Of a stretch of 8,429 nucleotides of DNA, positions 1 to 5,209 are shown in pieces. The notes beneath the pieces were generated by a model. The model saw nothing but the letters and a program-made list of their open reading frames with translations, made no database searches and was not told the origin of the DNA. A program made the translations under genes and the position numbers. Position 1 is the stretch's first letter, and the number at the start of each line of letters is the position of its first letter. Origin of the DNA: CAYMDS01 sp964576705 (GTDB lineage: Bacteria > Patescibacteriota > Microgenomatia > Levybacterales > UBA12049); NCBI GenBank assembly GCA_964576705.1, contig CAZNVI010000048.1:1-8429 (forward strand), written 5' to 3'.

Positions 1-51
1 GGAAAACCTGTCGAATCAGTCGAAGAAGAGATCCGCAAGAGAATGATCTAA
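1..51 (+). CDS. C-terminal tail of an unidentified gene (5' end outside window)
   Basis: Frame 1 is open from the first base to a TAA at 49-51 and encodes 16 residues, GKPVESVEEEIRKRMI. The peptide is charged and probably helical, as a protein C-terminus often is. It is too short to assign a family. It is followed by only 8 bases before the left end of the transposase element, so that element sits immediately behind this gene. The hairpin there could also serve as its transcript end, which is inference. The frame could be chance, since 16 open codons is weak evidence. Confidence 0.5.
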   Translation, partial: GKPVESVEEEIRKRMI

Positions 52-59
52 TTCCCCAA

Positions 60-99
60 TACACCTTAGACGTGTCCTAGCTAGGACACGTCGGTATAT
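60..99 (+). repeat. Left hairpin end of the RAYT element
   Basis: Contains a perfect 24-bp palindrome at 69-92 (GACGTGTCCTAG and its reverse complement), preceded by TACACCTTA and followed by GGTATAT. It starts 8 bases after the upstream stop codon and ends 2 bases before the transposase stop codon. The outer flanks ATACACC and GGTATAT can extend the stem with one mismatch, leaving TTA as a bulge. It matches the inverted copy at 798-837 and could also act as a bidirectional terminator. Confidence 0.75.
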
Positions 100-101
100 C
101 A

Positions 102-779
102 TTAAATTTCCCCAAATGTTAAGTGTTTAATTATATCTAGCTGACGTTGATAATCTGCTTGCTCAAGGATAAATGATTTATATTCATTTGTATTCTTAAA
201 ATTGGATAAAATTATATCTTTTTCACATATAGGATTAATCGTTGCTTTAAGATATTCCTGAATAGAGCTCCAAGGATAGGTCAAAATATCGTCTACGTTT
301 TTTACTATGAATGAAGAGTAGGGGTTCAGGTGAATATAACGATTAATATGCAAAAGCTGGTTATCATCCTCAATTCGAACAGCTTTAAATTGGCCCTGCA
401 GTAAGGGTCCTGTGCGGTTGTGTTTTGTGTTGAAATACTTAGTATAACTATTTTGAAGGTTACTCAAATATTTGGAGATGCCACCATCTGCCTTCTGTTT
501 AACTAATAAATGAAAATGATTCGGCATTAAACAATAGCTATTAATAGAAACTATTTTAGGTTTCTTTGTTAAAATCTTCCAAAACTCCTGCTTCCGGTCT
601 ATTGAAAGCAGTTGGTATTTCGAGTAACGAAGAGGCGGGTTTAAATATTGATAAAAATTAATCAACTCAATAGCTCGTTGATAATCCTTTATACCTCGAA
701 AAATTTGTTGTTTATTTATACCCCGGTTATAAACGTGGTAAAATTGGTTATTAACTAGGGGGACTGCTCTTGCGGGCAT
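102..779 (-). CDS. REP-associated tyrosine transposase (Y1_Tnp, IS200-like HUH family)
   Basis: A 225-residue protein of the RAYT class of single-strand HUH endonucleases, which nick and rejoin DNA through a tyrosine at hairpin sites. Visible signatures: N-terminal PLVNNQFYHVYNRG (7-20); the metal-binding HUH motif as HFH at 88-90 within CLMPNHFHLLV; a helix with two candidate catalytic tyrosines (Y112, Y115) in SYTKYFN, followed by the RTGPLLQGQFK element (122-132) and HINRYIHLNP (144-153), all typical of RAYTs. Length is normal and no frameshift is seen, so it is probably intact. The start at 779 fits the family N-terminus and lies 6 bases after a TATATT box, giving a predicted leaderless mRNA. 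Only one copy is present here. Whether the element still moves, or is domesticated as many RAYTs are, cannot be seen. Confidence 0.93.
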   Translation of the reverse strand: MPARAVPLVNNQFYHVYNRGINKQQIFRGIKDYQRAIELINFYQYLNPPLRYSKYQLLSIDRKQEFWKILTKKPKIVSINSYCLMPNHFHLLVKQKADGGISKYLSNLQNSYTKYFNTKHNRTGPLLQGQFKAVRIEDDNQLLHINRYIHLNPYSSFIVKNVDDILTYPWSSIQEYLKATINPICEKDIILSNFKNTNEYKSFILEQADYQRQLDIIKHLTFGEI

Positions 780-785
780 GTACTA

Positions 786-814
786 AATATATCGTTTATT
801 TACCGAGGTGTCAA
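786..814 (-). promoter_or_regulatory. Transposase promoter, -35 inside the terminal hairpin
   Basis: Read on the minus strand: TTGACA (814-809, perfect consensus), a 17-base spacer, TATATT (791-786, 5 of 6), then 6 bases to the ATG at 779. Initiation about 7 bases after the -10 would put the transcript start at or next to the ATG. The -35 box lies within the right terminal hairpin (798-837). Transposase binding there could repress its own gene; this last point is inference. Confidence 0.72.
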
Positions 815-837
815 GGACGATACACCTCTAAGGTGTA
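798..837 (-). repeat. Right hairpin end of the RAYT element
   Basis: Inverted counterpart of 60-99. On the plus strand GAGGTGT (805-811) pairs with ACACCTC (822-828). An alternative smaller hairpin, TACACCT / AGGTGTA at 821-837 with loop CTA, competes for the same bases. The central 10 bases differ from the left end and here contain part of the transposase -35 box, which the left end lacks. Confidence 0.72.
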
Positions 838-838
838 C

Positions 839-844
839 TATAAT
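839..844 (+). promoter_or_regulatory. -10 box of the AlkD-like gene
   Basis: A perfect TATAAT begins 2 bases outside the right end of the RAYT element and stands 7 bases before the ATG at 852, predicting a leaderless transcript. No good -35 is visible at 16-18 bases upstream (GACGAT at 17). Any -35 contact would fall inside the element, so its insertion may have shaped this promoter. Confidence 0.6.
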
Positions 845-851
845 TTCTAAG

Positions 852-1568
852 ATGAATATGATAAATCAACTGCATAACGATGTTAAGGAAATATCAGATC
901 CTGAAAAAGGGAAATTTCTTCAAAGGTTTTTTAAAACAGGTGAAGGTGAATATGGACATGGGGATATTTTCGCAGGTCTCACTGTGCCGCAGTCCCGTAA
1001 GCTTGCCAAAAAATATAAGGATTTGCAATTAGAAAATATACATAAATTATTGAAATCAAAAATCCATGAGGAACGGTTAATCGCTTTGTTGATTTTGGCC
1101 GATCGATTTAAAAAAGTTATAAGCGTTAAGAAAAAAGAGATATTCGATTTCTATTTAGCACACACCAATTATGTTAATAATTGGGATTTAGTAGATCTAT
1201 CAGCGGATCAAATTGTAGGAGCTTACTTATTTGATCATAAAGACATAACGATTCTGTTCAAGTTAGCAAAGTCGAAAGATATCTGGGAAAGGCGTATCGC
1301 GATCATCGCTACATTTGCCTTCATAAAATCCGGGCGTTTTAAAGAAACATTACAGATAGCAGAGATTCTAATTAACGACAAAGAGGATTTAATTCATAAA
1401 GCAGTAGGATGGATGCTTAGGGAGGGAGGTAAGCGAGTTTCCATGGATGATGAAGAGAAATTTTTGAAAAAACATTATCGCATCATGCCGCGTACTATGC
1501 TTCGATATGCGATAGAAAAGTTCCCGGAAGAAAAAAGAAGGGGTTATCTTTTAGGGACTATTACTTGA
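852..1568 (+). CDS. AlkD-like DNA alkylation repair glycosylase
   Basis: A 238-residue all-helical HEAT-like repeat protein of the AlkD family. These enzymes remove bulky or positively charged alkylated bases (3-methyladenine, 7-methylguanine) in the cytoplasm without flipping the base. Family signatures are present: NNWDLVD (109-115), carrying the active-site aspartate D115 and W111; KDIWERRIAI (142-151) with W145 and R147/R148; IHKAVGWMLRE (181-191) with W187 and R190; PRTMLRYAIEKF (213-224). These correspond to the W-D-W-R cleft residues known from Bacillus AlkD. Length matches the family. A second ATG lies two codons in, at 858. The first is preferred because TATAAT ends 7 bases before it and no ribosome-binding site is visible. 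The 3' end overlaps the convergent FKBP gene by 8 bases. Confidence 0.93.
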   Translation: MNMINQLHNDVKEISDPEKGKFLQRFFKTGEGEYGHGDIFAGLTVPQSRKLAKKYKDLQLENIHKLLKSKIHEERLIALLILADRFKKVISVKKKEIFDFYLAHTNYVNNWDLVDLSADQIVGAYLFDHKDITILFKLAKSKDIWERRIAIIATFAFIKSGRFKETLQIAEILINDKEDLIHKAVGWMLREGGKRVSMDDEEKFLKKHYRIMPRTMLRYAIEKFPEEKRRGYLLGTIT

Positions 1569-1896
1569 TTTTTATTAGTTCCACTTCAAAAATTAGCGTT
1601 GCGAAGCCTGGAATGTCGTCTCCGGCTCCGTATTTTCCATAGCCCATTTCGTAAGGTATTGTTAGTTTTCTTTTTCCACCTGTTTTCATACCGGGAATTC
1701 CTATATCCCATCCTTTAATCACATATCCTACGCCGATTTTAACTTCGAATGGTTGGTCTCTGTCATGGGAGGAATCAAATTTCTGCCCATTTTCCAGCCA
1801 TCCTGTATAATGAACTACCACAGTGTCTCCTGATTTAACATCAGAACCTTTCCCAATTACTAAATCCTCAATTTTTAATTCCGTAGTTTTATCCAT
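1561..1896 (-). CDS. FKBP-type peptidyl-prolyl cis-trans isomerase
   Basis: A 111-residue single-domain FKBP, about the size of human FKBP12, catalysing proline cis-trans isomerisation. The pocket residues read clearly against FKBP12: VVHYTGWLENGQKFDSS (Tyr, Phe, Asp), the DRDQPF loop (Arg and Phe equivalents), the VIKGWDIGIPGM core (Val-Ile and Trp), the YGKYGAG loop and ATLIFEVELI (terminal Phe strand). There is no signal peptide or membrane segment, so it is probably a cytoplasmic folding helper. It has no SlyD-type IF insert or metal tail. The start at 1896 fits the family and lies 6 bases after TATAAT, again predicting leaderless translation. It converges on and overlaps the AlkD gene, and diverges from the Nudix gene with 59 bases between starts. 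Confidence 0.95.
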   Translation of the reverse strand: MDKTTELKIEDLVIGKGSDVKSGDTVVVHYTGWLENGQKFDSSHDRDQPFEVKIGVGYVIKGWDIGIPGMKTGGKRKLTIPYEMGYGKYGAGDDIPGFATLIFEVELIKIK

Positions 1897-1902
1897 AAAT
1901 AT

Positions 1903-1908
1903 ATTATA
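1903..1908 (-). promoter_or_regulatory. -10 box of the FKBP gene
   Basis: On the minus strand TATAAT (1908-1903) is followed by ATATTT and then the ATG, so the predicted transcript starts at the initiation codon. No clear -35 is visible at 17 bases (GAAATT). The divergent Nudix promoter lies within the same 59-bp spacer, so the two promoters overlap upstream. Confidence 0.62.
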
Positions 1909-1934
1909 GCAGATGGTAGATGCTGAATTTCTGC

Positions 1935-1945
1935 TAAAATATATC
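1935..1945 (+). promoter_or_regulatory. Candidate -10 region of the Nudix gene
   Basis: TAAAAT (1935-1940) overlaps TATATC (1940-1945); either could be the -10, giving a leader of about 4-9 bases before the ATG at 1956. No Shine-Dalgarno sequence lies between. No convincing -35 is seen. Confidence 0.42.
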
Positions 1946-1955
1946 GAAATAAGCT

Positions 1956-2468
1956 ATGGATAGACAAATCATCGTTGATAAGAATGATAATGTGATAGGT
2001 CTTAAGAAGCGCAATGAAATTACACGTGAAGATATCTATCGCGTTTCTGTCTTGTGGATCACGAACTCCAAAGATCAAGTATTAATTGCACAGAGAGAGT
2101 TGAATAAAAGTCATAATCCAGGTCTTTGGGAGCCTACAGTTGCCGGAACTGTAGATGAAGGTGAGTCATACGAAGAAAATGTCCTTAAGGAGACATGGGA
2201 AGAAATCGGTTTAAGACTAACAAGTAAAGATATAAAAACAGGTCCTAAGCTATTTTTAGATAAAGATCCAAAGTGGCGATTTTTTTGCCAAATTTTTTTG
2301 TATAAATCTGATAAAACAATTTCTGAATTTGTGATCCAAAAAGATGAAGTGAAGGATCTAAGATGGGTGGATAAAATTGCCTTAGACAATATGATGAAGA
2401 CAGATAGAGGTAAGTTTGTTGCGAACTTTGACACTATTTTGCTTAATTTAAACTATAAAGTTAGTTGA
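1956..2468 (+). CDS. Nudix hydrolase, isopentenyl-diphosphate-isomerase-like subgroup
   Basis: A 170-residue Nudix fold protein. The Nudix box spans G64-L86 with spacing GX5EX7(K)EXXEEXGX: G64, E70, K78, E79, E82, E83, G85. The usual arginine is lysine and the following hydrophobic residue is threonine, both mild departures; the glutamates that bind Mg2+ are intact. The N-terminal VDKNDNVIG, then YRVSVLWITN and VLIAQR, resemble the YfcD / IPP-isomerase-like branch. The substrate (a nucleoside-diphosphate derivative or another pyrophosphate) cannot be told, and the catalytic residues that would prove an isomerase were not identified. It is divergent from FKBP. Its TGA stop overlaps the -35 of the next gene's promoter, so the two plus-strand genes seem separately transcribed. 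Confidence 0.9.
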   Translation: MDRQIIVDKNDNVIGLKKRNEITREDIYRVSVLWITNSKDQVLIAQRELNKSHNPGLWEPTVAGTVDEGESYEENVLKETWEEIGLRLTSKDIKTGPKLFLDKDPKWRFFCQIFLYKSDKTISEFVIQKDEVKDLRWVDKIALDNMMKTDRGKFVANFDTILLNLNYKVS

Positions 2469-2494
2469 CTTTGTATGATGTCTTGGACGATAAT
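2465..2494 (+). promoter_or_regulatory. Promoter of the YCII-like gene
   Basis: TTGACT (2465-2470, 5 of 6), an 18-base spacer and GATAAT (2489-2494, 5 of 6). The predicted start at about 2501 leaves a leader of roughly 5 bases and no ribosome-binding site. The -35 box overlaps the stop codon of the Nudix gene. Confidence 0.6.
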
Positions 2495-2505
2495 GGAAAT
2501 AGACT

Positions 2506-2826
2506 ATGACTAAATATTTATTACTTTTTCGCGGGGGAGATATAAACGAAGATGATGAGAAAATTAAAGCTTGGGATGCTTATATCGGGCGATTGGCGAG
2601 GGAAGGGAAGTTCATATCCGGTTTGCCTTTCGGACCCATGGCAAAGCTGATCATGGGATCTGATAAAAGTGTAGTTGATCTTAATAAAGGCAATGATTCT
2701 GTATCAGCCTATATCATGATTCATGCTGTATCTCTTGAGGAAGCGATAGAGTATGGCAAATCGGCGCCTAATTTACTAAACGGCGGTACAGTTGAAGTAC
2801 GTTCCACAATTCCTCCGGTGCAGTAA
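2506..2826 (+). CDS. YCII / DGPF-type small protein
   Basis: A 106-residue protein of the YciI-like (dimeric alpha/beta-barrel, ferredoxin-like) family. Recognised by the opening YLLLFRGGD, the helix around AYIGRLAREGKFISG, the central strand AYIMIHAVSLEEAIEYGKSAPNL and the closing GGTVEVRS. Related proteins fused to sigma factors or found alone in many bacteria have no settled biochemical role; a catalytic His-Asp pair has been proposed for YciI itself, but this protein lacks an obvious N-terminal His equivalent. It is soluble, with no signal or membrane segment. It has its own promoter and no same-strand downstream partner, so context gives no functional hint. Confidence 0.85.
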   Translation: MTKYLLLFRGGDINEDDEKIKAWDAYIGRLAREGKFISGLPFGPMAKLIMGSDKSVVDLNKGNDSVSAYIMIHAVSLEEAIEYGKSAPNLLNGGTVEVRSTIPPVQ

Positions 2827-2837
2827 CTTAAGCAGGT

Positions 2838-2960
2838 AGGCGTAGAGGTGCCTTAGCTCAAAGTACAAGTGCTAATCTTGCATCTATGCCCCTTGCGCCT
2901 CTGAGCATTAAGATACTGTCGTATATAAGCTTAATAAGGATAAAAAGTTTGGTGCTCAGA
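2838..2960. other. Two adjacent stem-loops between convergent genes
   Basis: Stem-loop A: AGGCGTAGAGGTGC (2838-2851) pairs with GCCCCTTGCGCCT (2888-2900) through about 12 pairs with one bulge and one mismatch. It encloses a second stem TTAGC / GCTAA (2853-2857 with 2871-2875). Stem-loop B: TCTGAGCA (2900-2907) pairs perfectly with TGCTCAGA (2953-2960), enclosing ATTAAG / CTTAAT (2907-2912 with 2930-2935) and ATAC / GTAT (2913-2916 with 2921-2924). The two abut at base 2900 and almost fill the 139-bp gap between the convergent YCII and methyltransferase genes. No T-run follows a stem, so they are not classic terminators. They may be bidirectional 3'-end structures, a small RNA or a palindromic repeat remnant. 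The pairing was found by eye and not folded. Confidence 0.5.
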
Positions 2961-2965
2961 ATATA

Positions 2966-3472
2966 TTACTTAACGTAAAGATATACATGATTTTTTATCT
3001 TAGATGGTTTCCAGGTCGGGAAATGATAATGGTTCATAGCTATCCTTCCATTTTTTTTCAGTTCTTTTTTTAATTTTTTTTCTAGCTTTCCCATAATATG
3101 AGGTGCCAAATAAACTGTAATTACATCGAAAGAAGAATAATTCTTTGTCCACATATCTGTCATATGCATAAATGCCTTTTTTTCAAGCTTTTCTTTTTTT
3201 ATTTTTTTCCTGGCTATCCATACTAATAAAGGATTAATTTCATAACCATGGGCAATTGCTCCCTTTTTCGCCATGGCTATAACTGTTCTTCCGTCACCGG
3301 CACCCAAATCCACAGTTTTTTCTCCTGGTTTAATCTCTAATAGAGAAAGCATACTTTTAGTTCTTTGCTGGCCGATTGGGGCGTAAGGACCGCCAAAAAG
3401 CATAGAGTAAACCAAAAGGAAAATTACACCCAGAAGAAAAATTATTATTAATAAACCGAATATAATAAACAT
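2966..3472 (-). CDS. Membrane-anchored class I SAM methyltransferase, FAM173-like
   Basis: A 168-residue protein. Residues 1-25 are a continuous hydrophobic helix without a cleavage site, so it is anchored with its catalytic domain probably in the cytoplasm. SAM motif I is VDLGAGDGR (54-62), and the ribose-binding acidic residue is E78 in GYEINP. The GGPYAP segment just after the anchor (27-32), the YLAP turn (121-124) and the closing FPTWKP (151-156) resemble the FAM173 family. Eukaryotic members of that family are lysine methyltransferases acting on adenine nucleotide translocase and the ATP synthase c subunit. The target here is unknown. The protein is very lysine-rich (K86-K98, K129-K140), encoded by A-runs of 7-8 bases that could promote slippage. 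The start at 3472 fits the membrane helix and stands 7 bases after TATACT. Confidence 0.78.
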   Translation of the reverse strand: MFIIFGLLIIIFLLGVIFLLVYSMLFGGPYAPIGQQRTKSMLSLLEIKPGEKTVDLGAGDGRTVIAMAKKGAIAHGYEINPLLVWIARKKIKKEKLEKKAFMHMTDMWTKNYSSFDVITVYLAPHIMGKLEKKLKKELKKNGRIAMNHYHFPTWKPSKIKNHVYLYVK

Positions 3473-3478
3473 GATCTT

Positions 3479-3534
3479 AAGTATAAAACATTAAGCAACA
3501 AGTATAAAGCAGTAAGTATGAAGTATAAATAGCG
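3479..3534. repeat. Degenerate 7-bp tandem array (consensus AAGTATA)
   Basis: Eight consecutive heptads in phase: AAGTATA, AAACATT, AAGCAAC, AAGTATA, AAGCAGT, AAGTATG, AAGTATA, AATAGCG. The period is exact although the units vary. The array begins 6 bases upstream of the minus-strand methyltransferase start. The reverse complement of the consensus is TATACTT, a near-consensus -10 box, so the first unit doubles as the predicted methyltransferase promoter and other units could add alternative starts. Confidence 0.68.
3480..3485 (-). promoter_or_regulatory. -10 box of the methyltransferase gene
   Basis: On the minus strand TATACT (5 of 6 to TATAAT), followed by 7 bases and the ATG at 3472. The predicted mRNA is leaderless. 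The box is part of the first heptad of the tandem array. No good -35 is seen at 17 bases (TTTATA). Confidence 0.55.
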
Positions 3535-3598
3535 AATCCTATAATTTGTATTTTATATATAAATTATAATAAATTATATTTTAATTAATATTAATATA

Positions 3599-3627
3599 TT
3601 GACAATTATATTAATTTGATATATCTT
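3599..3627 (+). promoter_or_regulatory. Promoter of the glutamine synthetase gene
   Basis: TTGACA (3599-3604, perfect), a 17-base spacer, TATCTT (3622-3627, 4 of 6), then 11 bases to the ATG at 3639; the expected leader is about 4-5 bases. The 60 bases before the -35 are almost pure A and T, resembling an UP element. There is no ribosome-binding site. No operator palindrome typical of a nitrogen regulator was noticed. Confidence 0.65.
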
Positions 3628-3638
3628 TATATCGTTGT

Positions 3639-5072
3639 ATGGATAATGCGTCAAAACTTCGTGACTTTTTAGAGATTCCTTATGACGCTCTTGAGGAGAT
3701 GAACATTAAAGCCTCTGAGAAAGCTGATCGTTTAAATGCCTCTGAGTTAGAAAAAGAATACCGGCTTTATTTAAATAAAGAAAAAAGAATTAAAGCGATA
3801 ACTCTTTGTTTCACCGATATAGAGGGAAGGTTTCACATGCTTGATTATGATAAGAAATTTATTCTGGAAAGCGCAGATAATCTGACTTTTGACGGATCCT
3901 CCATAAGAGGATTTAGTATGTTATCAGAATCAGATTTACGTCTCGATGTCGATTGGTCAAGTATAGTATGGCTTCCGGCAGATATTTTCGGACCAGGTAA
4001 GGTAATATTTTTTGCAAATGTACTAAGCCGTGATAGATCTCCTTATATTTCTGATTTCCGCGGACAATTAAAATTATATACTGAAATATTAAAGAAAAAA
4101 GATATCACAGCTTATGCCGCACCAGAACTCGAAGGGTTTTTAATTGCAGGTAGTAATGCCGAACAGAACTATATCGATTCGGTTGGATTTTCACTTATTT
4201 CCAGTGGCGGATATTACCACTCACTTCCGATGGATAGCCTGAGGTTATTTATAGACCGTTCAGCTGAAGCACAAAGGGCTATGGGTTTCCGAAACGAGAA
4301 AGATCATCCAGAAGTAGCTCCTTCACAGTTTGAAATGAATTTTTCGTATTCTAACGTTTTGAGATGTGCAGATAAAATTCAACTATATAAACTTATTTGC
4401 AGGCAGGTAGCGGCAAGTATGGGAATGACCGCTACATTTTTACCTAAACCAGTTGCTGGAATCAATGGATCCGGAATGCATACGAATTTTTCTCTGAGTA
4501 AGAGTGGTAAGAATATTTTTCATGATGCGAAAGGGAAAGATGGTTTATCTAAGACTGCTTGGGATTTTATATCTAAAATCCTTAACCATGCACCTGAAAT
4601 TTGTTTGATATTGAATTCCAGTGTCAACGGTTACAGGAGATTAGATCCTCACTTTGAGGCACCGAACCAAATTAAAGTTTCCCCCATTGATAGAGGTTCA
4701 ATGATCCGCATTCCGGTCGGAAACGAGAAAACTGCAAGAATTGAGGTCCGTTCAGTAGGCCCTGATGCTAATCCGTATCTTGTGTTATATACGTTATTAA
4801 AAACAGGCTATGAAGGCCATCTTCTGAAAAAAGATGAAAATAAAAGAGATAGATTGAGGTTTTTGCCGGACAATATAAATGATGCTATTAAGCTTTTTAA
4901 ATCATCTGATTTTATAACTAAAATTTTAGGAGAAGAAAATAAAGAAAAAATTTCAAATTTCAAACAAGCTGCAGCTGATAGGTCGCCTAAGGCTTTAGGG
5001 AAATTAGTAAAAGCGAATGAAATACTATATCATCATGAAGTAACCAATCAGGTATTGTGGAATAGATTCTAA
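3639..5072 (+). CDS. glnA: Glutamine synthetase, type I-like (glutamate-ammonia ligase)
   Basis: 477 residues; makes glutamine from glutamate, ammonium and ATP. The beta-grasp domain follows a roughly 45-residue N-terminal extension. Conserved residues visible: DGSS (85-88) and SESD (96-99); metal-binding E163 and E165 in PELEGF; E225 and E232 in HPEVAPSQFE; NGSGMH (276-281) with H281; flap glutamate E340 in PHFEAP; R352 and R357 in DRGSMIRIP; E369 and R371 in IEVRSVGPDANPY. HTN replaces the HxH found in Enterobacteria, as it also does in Bacillus. The tyrosine motif for adenylylation (NLY-like) is absent: the region reads RLRFLPDNI, so control by adenylylation is unlikely. All catalytic residues I can identify are kept, so it should be active. 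It has its own promoter and is followed after 137 bases by glutamate dehydrogenase. Confidence 0.95.
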   Translation: MDNASKLRDFLEIPYDALEEMNIKASEKADRLNASELEKEYRLYLNKEKRIKAITLCFTDIEGRFHMLDYDKKFILESADNLTFDGSSIRGFSMLSESDLRLDVDWSSIVWLPADIFGPGKVIFFANVLSRDRSPYISDFRGQLKLYTEILKKKDITAYAAPELEGFLIAGSNAEQNYIDSVGFSLISSGGYYHSLPMDSLRLFIDRSAEAQRAMGFRNEKDHPEVAPSQFEMNFSYSNVLRCADKIQLYKLICRQVAASMGMTATFLPKPVAGINGSGMHTNFSLSKSGKNIFHDAKGKDGLSKTAWDFISKILNHAPEICLILNSSVNGYRRLDPHFEAPNQIKVSPIDRGSMIRIPVGNEKTARIEVRSVGPDANPYLVLYTLLKTGYEGHLLKKDENKRDRLRFLPDNINDAIKLFKSSDFITKILGEENKEKISNFKQAAADRSPKALGKLVKANEILYHHEVTNQVLWNRF

Positions 5073-5077
5073 AAATA

Positions 5078-5113
5078 AGGTATCAAAGGTACCATAAGTA
5101 TCACAGGTATCAA
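5078..5113. repeat. Degenerate 9-bp tandem array (consensus AGGTATCAA)
   Basis: Four in-phase nonamers directly after the glutamine synthetase stop: AGGTATCAA, AGGTACCAT, AAGTATCAC, AGGTATCAA. The core A(A/G)GTA(T/C) is shared with the heptad array at 3479-3534 and the array at 7803-7887, but the period is 9 instead of 7. Confidence 0.65.
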
Positions 5114-5121
5114 AAGCCTTT

Positions 5122-5149
5122 CGCCTCGTTGGCGCTAGTGATAATTTTT
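5122..5149 (+). terminator. Weak candidate terminator after glutamine synthetase
   Basis: A short GC stem CGCC / GGCG (5122-5125 with 5131-5134, loop TCGTT) is followed ten bases later by TTTTT (5145-5149). The stem is only 4 pairs and the T-run is displaced, so this is a weak terminator at best. It would separate glutamine synthetase from glutamate dehydrogenase, which has its own -10. Confidence 0.25.
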
Positions 5150-5192
5150 AATTCTTTGCTTCTGTATTGCACAAAAAATATTTTTCATATAC

Positions 5193-5198
5193 TATAAT
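5193..5198 (+). promoter_or_regulatory. -10 box of the glutamate dehydrogenase gene
   Basis: A perfect TATAAT, 11 bases before the ATG at 5210, giving a leader of about 5 bases. TTGCAC (5167-5172) could be a -35, but the 20-base spacer is too long; CACAAA lies at 17. No ribosome-binding site is visible, which supports an independent short-leader transcript rather than translation from a glutamine synthetase read-through message. Confidence 0.58.
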
Positions 5199-5209
5199 GT
5201 TCTGTTCAT

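Larger units (their letters stand above)
60..837 (-). mobile_element. Single-gene RAYT / Y1-transposase element with inverted hairpin ends
   Basis: A 778-bp unit made of one Y1 transposase gene (minus strand) bounded by two 40-bp inverted copies of the same sequence. Both ends, read inward from the left and as reverse complement from the right, follow the pattern TACACCTTAGA-(C/G)-GTGT-N10-ACAC-(G/C)-TCGGTA(T/A)AT. By hand 29 of 40 positions match, and most mismatches fall in the central 10 bases. The single changed stem pair is compensated (C:G on the left, G:C on the right), which points to selection on the hairpin. HUH transposases of the IS200/REP families recognise subterminal hairpins and make no target duplication. 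Exact outer limits are therefore inferred from the end of the inverted similarity. Confidence 0.72.

Noticed and set aside
1875..2434. Minus-strand open frames opposite the Nudix gene
   Set aside because: They lie opposite a gene with a clear Nudix box, lack promoter or start signals and show no recognisable motifs.
852..2468. Recoded UGA (glycine) as in some Patescibacteria
   Set aside because: AlkD and Nudix end naturally at TGA with full family length, and no conserved glycine is encoded by TGA in any gene.
2838..2900. Possible tRNA in the convergent gap
   Set aside because: No T-loop GTTCRA motif, no anticodon arm of the right geometry and no 7-bp acceptor stem.
2850..2960. Rho-independent terminators in the convergent gap
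   Set aside because: Stems are present but no T-run follows on either strand at the right distance.
3479..3534. Possible CRISPR-like array
   Set aside because: Units of 7 bases with no spacers and no cas genes; it is a tandem array.
4471..4494. Loss of a catalytic histidine in glutamine synthetase (HTN in place of HxH)
   Set aside because: Bacillus-type enzymes also have asparagine at the second position, and the metal-binding first histidine is kept.
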